From the NCBI RefSeq assembly GCF_009821115.1, contig NZ_VYTY01000018.1, forward strand, positions 1 to 50,088: DNA of 50,088 nucleotides. Reading direction: 5' to 3'. Position numbers and translations under genes: made by a program. The number at the start of each line of letters is the position of its first letter. The first letter of the stretch is position 1. The notes under the pieces were generated by a model, which was given only the letters and a program-made list of their open reading frames with translations, ran no database searches and had not been told where the DNA came from. Of this stretch, positions 18,804 to 28,050 are shown one piece after another. The DNA comes from Nitrincola alkalisediminis (GTDB lineage Bacteria; Pseudomonadota; Gammaproteobacteria; Pseudomonadales; Balneatricaceae).

Positions 18804-20912
18804 GTGCAAGCGATTACGAAAACATTCCAGTTTGGTCAGCAAAGCGTTACGTTAGAAACGGGCAAGGTTGCACGTCAAGCAACTGGCGCTGTGATGGTCA
18901 CTATTGATGAAAAAATTCAGGTTCTTTGTACCGTTGTCGGTGTAAAAGAGGCTAAGCCAGGACAGGATTTTTTCCCGCTGTCTGTTCATTATCAAGAGCG
19001 TTACTACGCCGTCGGCCGTATTCCAGGTGGCTTCTTTAAGCGCGAAGCACGTCCTACGGAAAAAGAAACCCTCACTTCACGTTTGATCGACCGTCCAATT
19101 CGTCCTTTATTCCCTAAAGGCTTCATGAATGAAGTTCAAGTTGTCTGCCAGGTGATGTCCGCTGATGTTGGTACGGACTCGGATATTGCGGCCATGATTG
19201 GTACCTCTGCTGCTCTAGCGATCTCTGGTATTCCATTCGAAGGTCCAATTGGTGCCGCTCGCGTTGGTTTCACAGAAGAGCGCGGTTATATCTTAAATCC
19301 AACCTATGCAGAGTTAGCGGATTCTGAACTTGACATGGTTGTAGCGGGAACCTCTGATGCAATCTTAATGGTTGAATCAGAGGCAAAAGAATTAACGGAA
19401 GACGAAATGCTGGGTGGCGTATTGTTTGCGCACCAAGAGTTCCAAGTGGTGATCAATGCGATCAACGAGTTAGCAGCTATTGCGGCTAAACCCACTTGGG
19501 ATTGGACACCCGTTGAGAAAGACTTGAGCTTGACTCAGCAGGTCAAAGATCTTTTGGGCGCGCGCTTGAATGATGCGTACCAAGTAGCAGATAAAGTGCT
19601 GCGCCAAGATACAGTACGTGCTTTGCGTGATGAAGTCGTTGCGACTTTGGCTACGGATGCAGAAACAGCGCCATCGGCTGATGCGGTCAAGAAAGTCTTC
19701 TCTTCTGTTGAGAAAGAGACCGTACGTGATCGTATCTTAGAAGGTCAACCTCGTATTGATGGACGTGATACCAAAACGGTTCGTCCAATCAGTGTTGAAA
19801 TTGACACGCTCAAAAGCGTTCATGGTTCATCTTTGTTTACACGTGGCGAAACTCAGGCAATCGTGACCTGTACCCTGGGTACAAACCGTGACATGCAGAT
19901 CATCGATGCGATCGAAGGTGAGCGTAAAGACGGTTTCATGCTGCAGTATAACTTCCCATCCTACTCCGTAGGTGAGGCTGGCCGTATGGCAGGTCCTGGT
20001 CGTCGTGAAATTGGACATGGGCGTTTGGCGCGTCGTGGTATTCAAGCGGTATTGCCGTCGAATGATGATTTCCCGTATGCCATCCGTGTTGTATCTGAAA
20101 TCACTGAATCCAATGGTTCCAGCTCAATGGCATCTGTTTGCGGTGCATCACTTGCATTGATGGATGCGGGTGTTCCGTTGAAAGCGCCTGTTGCGGGTAT
20201 CGCCATGGGCTTAGTAAAAGAGGGTGAGCGCTTTGCAGTGTTGACCGATATCCTCGGTGATGAAGATCACTTAGGTGACATGGACTTTAAAGTTGCAGGT
20301 ACTGATAACGGTATCACGGCTCTGCAGATGGATATCAAAATCACAGGTATCACTGAGCAAATCATGGAGATTGCGCTGGAGCAGGCTTTAGACGCTCGTA
20401 AGCATATTCTGCGTGAGATGGCGAAGGTCATTGGTTATAGCCGTCCTGAGTTACCAGAGAATGCGCCTGCCATGACTCAGATTAAAGTAAATCCAGAAAA
20501 AATCCGTGACTTGATCGGTAAAGGCGGTGCGACTATCCGTGCTTTAACTGAAGAGACCGGTGCGGCGATTGATATTGAAGACGATGGTACAGTTCGTATT
20601 TATGCGGCTAGCCGTCCTGCTGCAAAAGCCGCTCTTGAGCGTGTATTGGCAATCACGGCGGAAGCTGAAGTTGGCAAAATCTATGAAGGTACCGTTGTTC
20701 GTATTGAAGAATTCGGTGCGTTTGTGAACATTCTCCCTGGAAAAGATGGCTTAGTTCATATCTCTCAGATTGCTAACGAGCGTGTGAAGGCCGTAACGGA
20801 TTACATCAACATGGGTGATGTTGTTAAAGTCAAAGTGTTGGATGTCGATGTTCGCGGACGTATCAAGCTTTCTATGAAAGATACGCTTGAAGATGAGTCT
20901 GTCGCTGGTTAA
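18804..20912 (+). CDS. pnp: Polyribonucleotide nucleotidyltransferase (PNPase)
   Basis: PNPase degrades RNA 3' to 5' by phosphorolysis and is a degradosome component; it can also add tails. The 702-residue protein contains two RNase PH domains (~10-220 and ~310-545) separated by a helical domain, then KH (~555-615, [15 protein letters not shown]) and S1 (~620-690, [20 protein letters not shown]). The GTG start at 18804 has AAGGAG upstream. It lacks a long degradosome tail, ending soon after S1. The poly(A) polymerase gene pcnB elsewhere in the window encodes a functional partner in RNA turnover. Confidence 0.98.
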   Translation: MQAITKTFQFGQQSVTLETGKVARQATGAVMVTIDEKIQVLCTVVGVKEAKPGQDFFPLSVHYQERYYAVGRIPGGFFKREARPTEKETLTSRLIDRPIRPLFPKGFMNEVQVVCQVMSADVGTDSDIAAMIGTSAALAISGIPFEGPIGAARVGFTEERGYILNPTYAELADSELDMVVAGTSDAILMVESEAKELTEDEMLGGVLFAHQEFQVVINAINELAAIAAKPTWDWTPVEKDLSLTQQVKDLLGARLNDAYQVADKVLRQDTVRALRDEVVATLATDAETAPSADAVKKVFSSVEKETVRDRILEGQPRIDGRDTKTVRPISVEIDTLKSVHGSSLFTRGETQAIVTCTLGTNRDMQIIDAIEGERKDGFMLQYNFPSYSVGEAGRMAGPGRREIGHGRLARRGIQAVLPSNDDFPYAIRVVSEITESNGSSSMASVCGASLALMDAGVPLKAPVAGIAMGLVKEGERFAVLTDILGDEDHLGDMDFKVAGTDNGITALQMDIKITGITEQIMEIALEQALDARKHILREMAKVIGYSRPELPENAPAMTQIKVNPEKIRDLIGKGGATIRALTEETGAAIDIEDDGTVRIYAASRPAAKAALERVLAITAEAEVGKIYEGTVVRIEEFGAFVNILPGKDGLVHISQIANERVKAVTDYINMGDVVKVKVLDVDVRGRIKLSMKDTLEDESVAG

Positions 20913-20936
20913 TTCAGTAGCCTCTCGCGTCTAAAT

Positions 20937-20969
20937 AAAAAACCTCACTCCTTGGAGTGAGGTTTTTTT
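20937..20969. terminator. Bidirectional terminator after pnp
   Basis: AACCTCACTCC (20941-20951) pairs with GGAGTGAGGTT (20954-20964). It is flanked by an A-run on the left and a T-run on the right, so it can terminate both pnp and the opposing gene at 20987. Confidence 0.9.
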
Positions 20970-20986
20970 ATGAAAAAAACGCTGTT

Positions 20987-21643
20987 TTACGAATTGTCTT
21001 GAGATAGTGTGTAGAGTCTAAAGCCAAAAATAGTGATGAGAATTGAACAAAAATCAATCACAAGTGATAGCAGGATACTAATGCCTGATGAGCCAACGGC
21101 TTTTTCTATTAGCATTTGCAGTAGAAAGAGGGAGACAAAAATAAATAAATAGCCTTGCAGCAATATCCAGAAAAACTCTTTAGACTGCCCCCAGCTTTGC
21201 TTAAGGGATGTACTTGCCCCTTTGCCCTCTAGCACGCAGATATAGTCTGCAAACGAAAGTCGCACGCCGATAAATACGCCGGGAATGATGAGCATGATCA
21301 ACCCCGCCATCACCGCCAACCCATTCAGAAGGTAGGTGATCAGTAAGCGCCCCCAGCTACTAATTCCAAGACTAATGGCCTGTAAGGTGGGTAGAGGGTT
21401 GCCATCAAGAACCGATTTCATGTAAAAAATGGTTGCCCCCCAGTACAGAGGTAAAAGCGCCAGTTCTAACAGACCGATGAAGACAAAGCTGGATGGGAGT
21501 GCCTCCATTTCATCACTGATTTGCCCCGTCATACTGAATTTTAGAAGCGCTAGAATAAGTAGAAACGGGAGTTGAATCGCAGCTAATGCCACTAAATGTG
21601 ATTTGAAAAAGAATAATGCCTGACGCAAATATTCAAGGGTCAT
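20987..21643 (-). CDS. YciC-like (UPF0259) multi-pass inner-membrane protein
   Basis: A 218-residue protein with about six hydrophobic segments (near 12-36, 52-75, 98-125, 127-140, 158-180 and 188-212). The order of segments, the IIPGVFIGVRLSFADYICVLEG region and the following loop with SLKQSWGQSKEFF resemble the E. coli YciC family, whose function is unknown. It overlaps the upstream methyltransferase gene by 4 bp (ATGA), indicating coupled translation. Family assignment is by resemblance and moderate. Confidence 0.6.
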   Translation of the reverse strand: MTLEYLRQALFFFKSHLVALAAIQLPFLLILALLKFSMTGQISDEMEALPSSFVFIGLLELALLPLYWGATIFYMKSVLDGNPLPTLQAISLGISSWGRLLITYLLNGLAVMAGLIMLIIPGVFIGVRLSFADYICVLEGKGASTSLKQSWGQSKEFFWILLQGYLFIFVSLFLLQMLIEKAVGSSGISILLSLVIDFCSILITIFGFRLYTLSQDNS

Positions 21644-22716
21644 ATTGAATCCTTCTGTTTTTTTGGGGCTTGCAGGGTTAAAAGTTTAAAGTGGCCGTTG
21701 TCAGCAAAGAGTTTAACATCTCTAAAATACGACACGGCGAGTTTTTCTAAAGCGATGTGTTGGTTCACAACAAAACATGCAATCCCGTTGGGTTTTAACA
21801 AGCGCGCCGTTTGGTTTAAAAAACGTTGCGTTAATTCAGATGATGTTGAAAAGCCTGAATGGAAGGGCGGATTGCAGACCACAAGATCAAAAGCGTTGCT
21901 TGGCAGTTGAGCGCCGGCATCGGAAGGCACAACCTGTCCTTTATTGCCCAGAGCGATCAGGTTTTCACTGCATGCCAGCAATGCGGCGGCATTATTATCT
22001 GTACTGGTTAATTGAATTGGGTAGTGGGCCAGCTCAATGCTTAGATATCCAAAACCACAGCCCAAATCGAGTACTGAACCCTGTATTAATGAGATATCAC
22101 CTACCATATCAGGCAATTGATCGATGAGGAAGGCGCTGCCTTTGTCGATTTTTTGCCAGCCAAAGATGCCGGGCTTGGTATAGTAGGTTTTACCATTGTC
22201 GAAGGATTGAGCGCGCAGTTCTGCGTAGTTTTGATCGTCAAGCCAGTCGGTATCTGATGTCTGATGGCTTTTGATATGCTCAGACACCCACACACTGCCA
22301 TTCACTTTACGTTCGACTAAGGGCGTTTGGAAAAGACTGGCCGTTTTACGGCTGAATGTTTTGATGCCTTCTGACTTGTCACCAATTAGAATCAAACACC
22401 CATTTTTCTTTAGCAAGCGAAAGGCATGATTGATGAGATGGTGAACTAGAGGCTTCTCTTTTGAAATGCGATAGACGATGCGATCAAATGAAGCATCCGA
22501 ATGTGTATACAGTGTAAAGTCACCAAATGTGCAAGACCAGCCAGCGCGTTGCAAACTGAGAAATAGGTCGTATCGATTACAGACGACGTCGACGTTTGGG
22601 GGGCTAAGGGGCACATTGGAAGGCGTATTTTCGTCGGCGAGCCATAGTGTGCGCCCCTGCGATTGAGTGTTCAGGTATTGCATCACCTGTTGAAATGCAA
22701 AATCAACGCGCTGCAT
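21640..22716 (-). CDS. rsmC: Class I SAM methyltransferase, RsmC-like (16S rRNA m2G1207)
   Basis: The 358-residue protein has a degenerate N-terminal methyltransferase-like domain (~1-165) and a catalytic C-terminal domain with the SAM motif VLDLGCGFGYLS (~216) and the N2-guanine signature NPPFHSGF (~282). This two-domain layout is that of RsmC and RlmG. RsmC is favoured by length and by the adjacent rsuA, which also modifies 16S rRNA, but RlmG (23S m2G1835) cannot be excluded. Its start overlaps the end of rsuA by 14 bp. Confidence 0.75.
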   Translation of the reverse strand: MQRVDFAFQQVMQYLNTQSQGRTLWLADENTPSNVPLSPPNVDVVCNRYDLFLSLQRAGWSCTFGDFTLYTHSDASFDRIVYRISKEKPLVHHLINHAFRLLKKNGCLILIGDKSEGIKTFSRKTASLFQTPLVERKVNGSVWVSEHIKSHQTSDTDWLDDQNYAELRAQSFDNGKTYYTKPGIFGWQKIDKGSAFLIDQLPDMVGDISLIQGSVLDLGCGFGYLSIELAHYPIQLTSTDNNAAALLACSENLIALGNKGQVVPSDAGAQLPSNAFDLVVCNPPFHSGFSTSSELTQRFLNQTARLLKPNGIACFVVNQHIALEKLAVSYFRDVKLFADNGHFKLLTLQAPKKQKDSI

Positions 22717-23428
22717 TGTCTGTCTCAGTTCTCTCTAGGTTAACGTCACGAACTTCCTCCGGTGTAAGCTCTCGATACTCACCGGGCAAAAGGGTTTCAT
22801 CCAGCTCGATGCGGCCAATTCGTTGGCGGTGTAGTGCCGTCACACGGTTTCCTAACGCTGCAAACATACGCTTGACTTGATGGTAACGCCCTTCTGTGAG
22901 GGTCACCCAGCAGTGAGTTGCATCAATGCGTTCAAGGTGAGCAGGCTTTGTGCGCTGTTTTTCCCCCTTGAGGAGAAGGCCTTTTTCAAAGTGCACTTCA
23001 GCCTTTGCATCCAGCGGATCGGCAAGGCTAACATGGTAGAGCTTATCTGTTTTGTGTTTCGGAGAGGTAACCTGATGCGACCATTTTCCGTCGTCGGTGA
23101 GCAGCACTAAACCTGTAGCATCTATGTCTAAACGTCCAGCAATGTGCAGTGCATTTGCTCTTGGAGAGTCAATAAGCGTAAGTACAGTTGGGTGGGTTGG
23201 ATCGTCCGTCGCGCAGACATAATCGGCAGGCTTATGTAGCATGATATAGAGCGGGCGAGGCTGAGAGAGTAATGTACCCTCCACCTCGACTTCATCGGTC
23301 TCTAAAATATGCCGCCCCGAGTCGCGCTCAGGTTCACCATTAACAGATACCAACCACGCATGAATCAGTCGTTTAACATCTTTGCGAGATTGTCCGGTGG
23401 CTTGAGCTAAATATTTGTCTAAACGCAT
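22703..23428 (-). CDS. rsuA: 16S rRNA pseudouridine(516) synthase RsuA
   Basis: RsuA makes pseudouridine 516 in 16S rRNA. The 241-residue protein has an N-terminal S4 RNA-binding domain (~1-55, RLDKYLAQATGQSRKDVKRLI) and the catalytic domain with GRLDIDATGLVLLTDDG (D101), TSPKHKTDKLY and EGRYHQVKRMFAALGN, all close to E. coli RsuA. It is the first gene of the minus-strand rsuA-rsmC-yciC-like group, linked by overlaps. Confidence 0.92.
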   Translation of the reverse strand: MRLDKYLAQATGQSRKDVKRLIHAWLVSVNGEPERDSGRHILETDEVEVEGTLLSQPRPLYIMLHKPADYVCATDDPTHPTVLTLIDSPRANALHIAGRLDIDATGLVLLTDDGKWSHQVTSPKHKTDKLYHVSLADPLDAKAEVHFEKGLLLKGEKQRTKPAHLERIDATHCWVTLTEGRYHQVKRMFAALGNRVTALHRQRIGRIELDETLLPGEYRELTPEEVRDVNLERTETDNAAR

Positions 23429-23563
23429 AAGGCCTGCTAATTTTTCGAAAAAAGAGAGTATACCTTATCTTAGAATACAGCCAATATCCCTAAAGTTTGT
23501 CCCATGAAAGTCATGACCGTTTAGGCTAAAATAGCAGTTCTTAACCGATAGATTGAGGTGGCT

Positions 23564-24403
23564 GTGAAACTCTTTGTTGATAACCTAACCCATGTTGACT
23601 TTTCATACATTCACCCCCAGCGTGGTTTGGTGGGAGAGTCTTGGGAAGCACAGCTCATCTTAAAAGGTAAGCTCGATGATCAAGGCATGATATGTGATTT
23701 TGGTACGGTAAAAAAGCGTATTAAGGCTTGGCTGGATAGCCATATTGACCATATGTTAGTGGTCGCACGTGATATGGCGTCACTGAAGGTGTCTCAAGAT
23801 GAGCTGGACACAGAAGTTGAATGGTTGTACCCAGACGGGGAGCGTTTCTTTTGTAAGGCTCCACATCAAGCGATTGCACTGCTGCCTGTTGCAGACATTA
23901 CACAAAAAACGGTGGCAGGTTGGGCTCAAGAACAGTTGTTGGCCTTGTTTCCTGAACAAGTTGAAAATGTTGAAATCCACTTCGTTGCAGAAAAAATAGA
24001 AGGGGCTTTTTATCACTATAGCCATGGACTGCAGCAGCATAAAGGAAATTGTCAGCGTATTGCGCATGGTCACCGTTCTCGTATGGAGGTTAAGCTCGAT
24101 GGTAAGCGTCGACAAGACATTGAGCTTTATTGGTCTCAGCAGTTTGCGGATATTTATATTGGCACGTTGGCGCACCGAGTAGAGTCCATTGAAGGCGTCA
24201 ATCGATATGAGTATGTAGCACCTCAAGGGGCTTTTCAGTTGGAGTTACCGGCTCGCTATTGCTATGACTTGACAACTGAGACAACCGTAGAGCAAATAGC
24301 GCAACATCTGGCTGAACAGATAAAGGATGAGTATTCAGAGTATGAGGTGGAGGTTCGTGCATTTGAGGGTGTTGGAAAAGGCGCGATCGTTGTAATCGAC
24401 TAA
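23564..24403 (+). CDS. Tandem-domain 6-pyruvoyl-tetrahydropterin synthase/QueD-like protein
   Basis: A 279-residue protein that reads as two 6-PTPS-type (T-fold) halves: the first starts KLFVDNLTHVDFSYI and GLVGESWEAQLILKG; the second has NCQRIAHGHRSRMEVKLDG (~165-185) followed by ARYCYDLTTETTVEQIAQHL. QueD-type enzymes use such histidines for zinc and act in queuosine or pterin synthesis, but this double-length version is a distinct subgroup and its substrate is not clear. The GTG at 23564 is favoured because GAGG (23555-23558) is correctly placed; the alternative GTG at 23558 overlaps that Shine-Dalgarno. Confidence 0.7.
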   Translation: MKLFVDNLTHVDFSYIHPQRGLVGESWEAQLILKGKLDDQGMICDFGTVKKRIKAWLDSHIDHMLVVARDMASLKVSQDELDTEVEWLYPDGERFFCKAPHQAIALLPVADITQKTVAGWAQEQLLALFPEQVENVEIHFVAEKIEGAFYHYSHGLQQHKGNCQRIAHGHRSRMEVKLDGKRRQDIELYWSQQFADIYIGTLAHRVESIEGVNRYEYVAPQGAFQLELPARYCYDLTTETTVEQIAQHLAEQIKDEYSEYEVEVRAFEGVGKGAIVVID

Positions 24404-24424
24404 AGAGGTTTTATGCTTGGTGTC

Positions 24425-24454
24425 GGTCAGCCATCACGTTTTCGATGGCTGACC
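24425..24454. terminator. Strong hairpin between convergent genes
   Basis: GGTCAGCCATC (24425-24435) and GATGGCTGACC (24444-24454) form a perfect 11-bp stem between the convergent pterin synthase-like and thiolase genes. There is no T-tract on either side, so it may act as an mRNA 3'-end stabiliser rather than a classical terminator. Confidence 0.55.
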
Positions 24455-24464
24455 AGAGAGGCTG

Positions 24465-25646
24465 TTAGTCGCGCTCTACTGCAAGCGCTGTTCCCATGCC
24501 GCCACCAATACAAAGCGTAGCAAGGCCTTTTTTCGCATCTCTACGTGCCATTTCGTGCAGTAATGAAACGAAAATACGGCATCCTGATGCACCGATTGGA
24601 TGCCCTAAAGCAATGGCGCCGCCGTTGACATTGACTTTGCTTGTATCCCAGCCTAAGTCTTTGTTTACAGACATGGCTTGCGCAGCAAAGGCTTCATTAG
24701 CTTCAACTAGGTCTAAGTCATCGACTGTCCAGCCTGCTTTTTCAAGTGCTTTTTGGGTTGCACAGATAGGGCCAGTACCCATGATAGCAGGGTCAACGCC
24801 GGAAGAGGCGTATGCAGCAATGCGTGCAATTGGCGTTAAGCCTAAGGCTTGTGCTTTTTCAGCCGAGCACACGATAACAGCGGCTGCGCCATCATTGATT
24901 GTGGAACTGTTACCCGCGGTGACCGTGCCATCTTTCTTAAAGGCAGGGCGTAACTTTTCCAGCATATCAATTGTGCAACCAAAGCGGGGTTGTTCATCTG
25001 TGTCAAACACAACGGGATCACCTTTGCGTTGAGGAATCAGCACTGGAATGATCTCGTCTTTGAAACGTCCAGCCGTTACTGCCGCTTCTGCTTTATTTTG
25101 GGATGCGAGTGCAAATGCATCTTGTTCTTCACGCGTAAACCCGTACTTCTCAACGATGTTTTCTGTCGTAATGCCCATGTGATAGTTGTTAAAGGCGTCC
25201 CATAAACCGTCTTGGATCATGGAGTCGACCATCTTCCAATCCCCCATGCGGGCACCATTACGAGAGTTAGGCAGTATATGTGGAGATTGGGACATGCTTT
25301 CTTGACCGCCAGCGATGATCATTTCGGCATCGCCGCAACGAATTGCTTGAACCGCCATTTGAATGGCTTTTAGGCCAGAGCCGCAGACTTTATTGATGGT
25401 AATTGCAGGAACTTCTTGTGGAATGCCGGCATGAATAAGTGCCTGACGAGCTGGGTTTTGCCCACAGCCAGCGGTTAACACCTGACCAAAAATGACTTCA
25501 TCTACTTCCGCAGGGTTAATCGCATGCTTGTCGAGTAATCCTTTAATTACCGTGGCGCCGAGTGTGGCAGCAGGCAAGGAAGCAAGAGAACCATTGAATG
25601 CGCCTACAGCCGTTCGGCCAGCAGCAACAATTACAACTTCGCGCAT
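24465..25646 (-). CDS. Acetyl-CoA C-acetyltransferase (biosynthetic-type thiolase)
   Basis: The enzyme condenses two acetyl-CoA to acetoacetyl-CoA or runs in reverse. The 393-residue protein has the active-site cysteine C88 in [11 protein letters not shown], the loop [11 protein letters not shown], the histidine in [14 protein letters not shown] (~349) and the second cysteine in LCIGGGMG (~379). It resembles PhaA/AtoB-type enzymes. No phaB, phaC or acyl-CoA transferase gene is adjacent, so whether it serves polyhydroxybutyrate synthesis or short-chain fatty acid breakdown cannot be said. Confidence 0.93.
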   Translation of the reverse strand: MREVVIVAAGRTAVGAFNGSLASLPAATLGATVIKGLLDKHAINPAEVDEVIFGQVLTAGCGQNPARQALIHAGIPQEVPAITINKVCGSGLKAIQMAVQAIRCGDAEMIIAGGQESMSQSPHILPNSRNGARMGDWKMVDSMIQDGLWDAFNNYHMGITTENIVEKYGFTREEQDAFALASQNKAEAAVTAGRFKDEIIPVLIPQRKGDPVVFDTDEQPRFGCTIDMLEKLRPAFKKDGTVTAGNSSTINDGAAAVIVCSAEKAQALGLTPIARIAAYASSGVDPAIMGTGPICATQKALEKAGWTVDDLDLVEANEAFAAQAMSVNKDLGWDTSKVNVNGGAIALGHPIGASGCRIFVSLLHEMARRDAKKGLATLCIGGGMGTALAVERD

Positions 25647-25748
25647 GGGTATTCCTCATGAATTGGTAAAAATATCCTACACCGATTCATGCTCGCGTAT
25701 GATGTTAAGAAAGTAAATCAAACGCCGAGCATTTCGCAGCGATAAACT

Positions 25749-25832
25749 ATGATGTCTAACCGCTATGTGGGTATCTCGGCAGACCCTTTGAGTCTGCGCG
25801 AAATACAGCCGTTCTGTCAAGGTGGATGCTGA
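25749..25832 (+). pseudogene. Possible 27-codon gene remnant between panC and the thiolase gene
   Basis: A short frame from ATG 25749 to TGA 25830 reads MSNRYVGISADPLSLREI then ends QGGC. The pattern of a short strand followed by ADPLSL and a GGC near residue 25 faintly resembles the start of MoaE (molybdopterin synthase large subunit), but no continuation is visible in any frame and no good Shine-Dalgarno precedes it. It may be a decayed gene end or chance. Confidence 0.15.
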
Positions 25833-25869
25833 TTAGAAATAGATCCGAAAGATATTTTAAGTGGGCTTT

Positions 25870-26718
25870 TTAAAGATCAATCTCGACGTTATCGATCAAG
25901 CGGGTATGCCCCATGTACGCGGCAGCCAAAATAACCAGTTTAGTATCATCGGCCTGCGCAGCAAGTAAATCTTCCTGTCGGACTATTCGAAGATAGTCGC
26001 GCTTGAATCCTGCCTTTTCGAGAAGGGTGAGGGCAGAGTCTTCCAACTCTCTATATGAGCGCTCGCCTTGATGTATCTTATCAGAACATGCCAATAAAAC
26101 TTGATGCATTTGACTGGCGGCGGTTAATTCTTCGGCAGATAGATATCCATTACGAGAACTTAATGCTAAACCGGAGTCTGCACGGACAATTGGAATGCCC
26201 ACGATTTCAATTGGGATGCATAAATCCGCAACCATTTTTCGGATAACGCGTAACTGCTGAAAGTCTTTTTTGCCAAAAAAAGCAATGTCTGGTTGTACAA
26301 TGTTAAACAATTTACAAACAACGGTTGCAACCCCGACAAAATGCCCGGGTCGGCTATGTCCACAATAGAGTTCGGAGAGTCCAGGGACTTCGACAAGTGT
26401 TTGTGTGTTGCGGCCTTCGGGATAAATTTCCTGATCGGAAGGGGTGAATAAAAACGAACAACCTGCTGACTCAAGTTTGAGTTTGTCTGCATCGAGTGTA
26501 CGCGGGTATTTATCTAAATCCTCATTTGCACCAAATTGCAGAGGGTTTACAAAAATACTGGCGACAACTATGTCTGCTTTTTTGACGGCTTCCTCAACTA
26601 AACGTATATGACCCGCATGAAGGTTACCCATCGTGGGCACCAGTGCAATGCGCAGACCTTGACGACGTAAGGGCGTTAAAACAGAGCGTAGCTCGTCGAT
26701 TGTTATAATAGTTTGCAT
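25870..26718 (-). CDS. panC: Pantoate-beta-alanine ligase
   Basis: PanC joins pantoate and beta-alanine using ATP to form pantothenate, the precursor of coenzyme A. The 282-residue nucleotidyltransferase-fold enzyme has the HIGH-like motif VPTMGNLHAGHIRLV (~28), SIFVNPLQFG, the FGKKDFQQL motif and the late SSRNGYL motif (~187). It starts 3 nt after panB. panD, which supplies beta-alanine and is adjacent in Pseudomonas, is not in this window. Confidence 0.97.
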   Translation of the reverse strand: MQTIITIDELRSVLTPLRRQGLRIALVPTMGNLHAGHIRLVEEAVKKADIVVASIFVNPLQFGANEDLDKYPRTLDADKLKLESAGCSFLFTPSDQEIYPEGRNTQTLVEVPGLSELYCGHSRPGHFVGVATVVCKLFNIVQPDIAFFGKKDFQQLRVIRKMVADLCIPIEIVGIPIVRADSGLALSSRNGYLSAEELTAASQMHQVLLACSDKIHQGERSYRELEDSALTLLEKAGFKRDYLRIVRQEDLLAAQADDTKLVILAAAYMGHTRLIDNVEIDL

Positions 26719-26721
26719 GGC

Positions 26722-27513
26722 TTAGAAACTCTGTGCTTCGCTCGGAAAGGTGCCATTCTTGACCTCATCGATGTAGCGCAAAATAGCGCCTTCAATGCTA
26801 CTGCACCCTTCCATGAAGTTTTTAGTAAATTTAGGTCTACGTCCAGGTGTGATGCCTAACATGTCATGTAAAACAAGTACTTGAGCGTCAGTCGCAGGGC
26901 CTGCACCAATGCCGATAACAGGGATGCTTGCATTGCGGGTGATTTCTTCAGCCAAGAGTGATGGAACGCACTCAAGCAATAGAAGGCTAGCGCCAGCTTC
27001 CTCTAAGCGTCGAGCATCCTCAATCATTTCAAGTGCCGAGGATTTATCTTTCCCTTGAACTTTGTAGCCACCTAGTTTGTTCACCGCTTGAGGGGTTAAG
27101 CCTAAGTGAGCACAGACAGGGATTCCACGAGTAGCAAGCATTTCGATGCTCTCTGCGAGCCATGCCCCCCCTTCGATTTTGACCAGATGAGCACCTGCTT
27201 GCATGAGCTGAGCTGCGCTAGACATGCACTGTTCAGTCGTGGCATAGGTCATAAAAGGAAGATCCGCCATAATCATCGCGCCCTGATTGCCTTGGGCAAC
27301 GCAGCGAGTATGGTAGGCCATTTCTTCAAGCGTGACGGGTAGCGTGCTGCTGTTACCTTGTAGAACCATCCCTAACGAGTCACCGACCAGAATCATTTCG
27401 ATACCAGCAGTACTCATTAAATGAGCAAAGGTCGCATCATATGCAGTCAGAACTGTAAATTTTTTGCCCGCTTCTTTGAGGCTCGTCAGTGTATGCAGTG
27501 TGATGTTACTCAT
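26722..27513 (-). CDS. panB: 3-methyl-2-oxobutanoate hydroxymethyltransferase
   Basis: PanB adds a one-carbon unit from methylene-tetrahydrofolate to ketoisovalerate to give ketopantoate. The 263-residue TIM barrel shows LTAYDATFA, the metal-binding [10 protein letters not shown] (~42-51), [15 protein letters not shown] and the late [20 protein letters not shown]. It sits between folK, whose product supports folate and hence its cofactor, and panC. Confidence 0.97.
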   Translation of the reverse strand: MSNITLHTLTSLKEAGKKFTVLTAYDATFAHLMSTAGIEMILVGDSLGMVLQGNSSTLPVTLEEMAYHTRCVAQGNQGAMIMADLPFMTYATTEQCMSSAAQLMQAGAHLVKIEGGAWLAESIEMLATRGIPVCAHLGLTPQAVNKLGGYKVQGKDKSSALEMIEDARRLEEAGASLLLLECVPSLLAEEITRNASIPVIGIGAGPATDAQVLVLHDMLGITPGRRPKFTKNFMEGCSSIEGAILRYIDEVKNGTFPSEAQSF

Positions 27514-27555
27514 AAATCATCCAGACAAGAAATTGTGCAATGCATTAAAACGACA

Positions 27556-28050
27556 TTATATCTGTATTTGCTTGAGTTTGCCCATTGGACAATTCGCTAG
27601 ATAGTCTGAAAGCGGGGTTTTATCCGGAAAAATAAAATCAGGAGCTATTTCTGCTAGCGGATACACCACAAAATTGCGTTCAGTCATAAAGGGATGAGGG
27701 ACCTGTAAGCGCTCTGTTTGAATCGACTCGTTACCGTAAATCAGCAGGTCTAGATCCAGTGTACGCGGCCCCCAATGTTGAACCCTGACTCGCCGATGGC
27801 CCTGTTCTAGGGCTTGCAGCTCATCTAGCAGCGCGTGGGCTTCTAGGTGGGTGTTTATTTCAGCCACTGCATTGACAAAGTCGGGCTGGTCTTGAGGGCC
27901 TACTGGTGCAGATAAATACAGAGATGAATGTTGAATCAGTGTCGATTCAGGCAGTTCTCTCAATTCTAATAATGCTTGTTTCACCTGCTCAAGCGGGACG
28001 TCTAAGTTGCTGCCAATGCCGATATAGCAGCGAATCGTAGCGGAACTCAT
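27556..28050 (-). CDS. folK: 2-amino-4-hydroxy-6-hydroxymethyldihydropteridine pyrophosphokinase
   Basis: FolK transfers pyrophosphate from ATP to hydroxymethyl-dihydropterin, providing the FolP substrate. The 164-residue protein has YIGIGSNL at the start, the DFVNAVAEI strand and the RVRVQHWGPRTLDLDLLIYG signature with its metal-binding DLD, then PHPFMTERNFVVYPL. It overlaps the end of pcnB by 4 bp (ATGA), the same pcnB-folK-panB-panC order as in Pseudomonas. Confidence 0.96.
   Translation of the reverse strand: MSSATIRCYIGIGSNLDVPLEQVKQALLELRELPESTLIQHSSLYLSAPVGPQDQPDFVNAVAEINTHLEAHALLDELQALEQGHRRVRVQHWGPRTLDLDLLIYGNESIQTERLQVPHPFMTERNFVVYPLAEIAPDFIFPDKTPLSDYLANCPMGKLKQIQI

Noticed and set aside
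25779-25797. GCAGAC/GTCTGC inverted repeat as a terminator for panC or the thiolase gene
   Set aside because: Six-base stem without T-tract on either strand; it lies inside the short ORF at 25749-25832 and upstream of the thiolase start, not convincingly at a transcript end.
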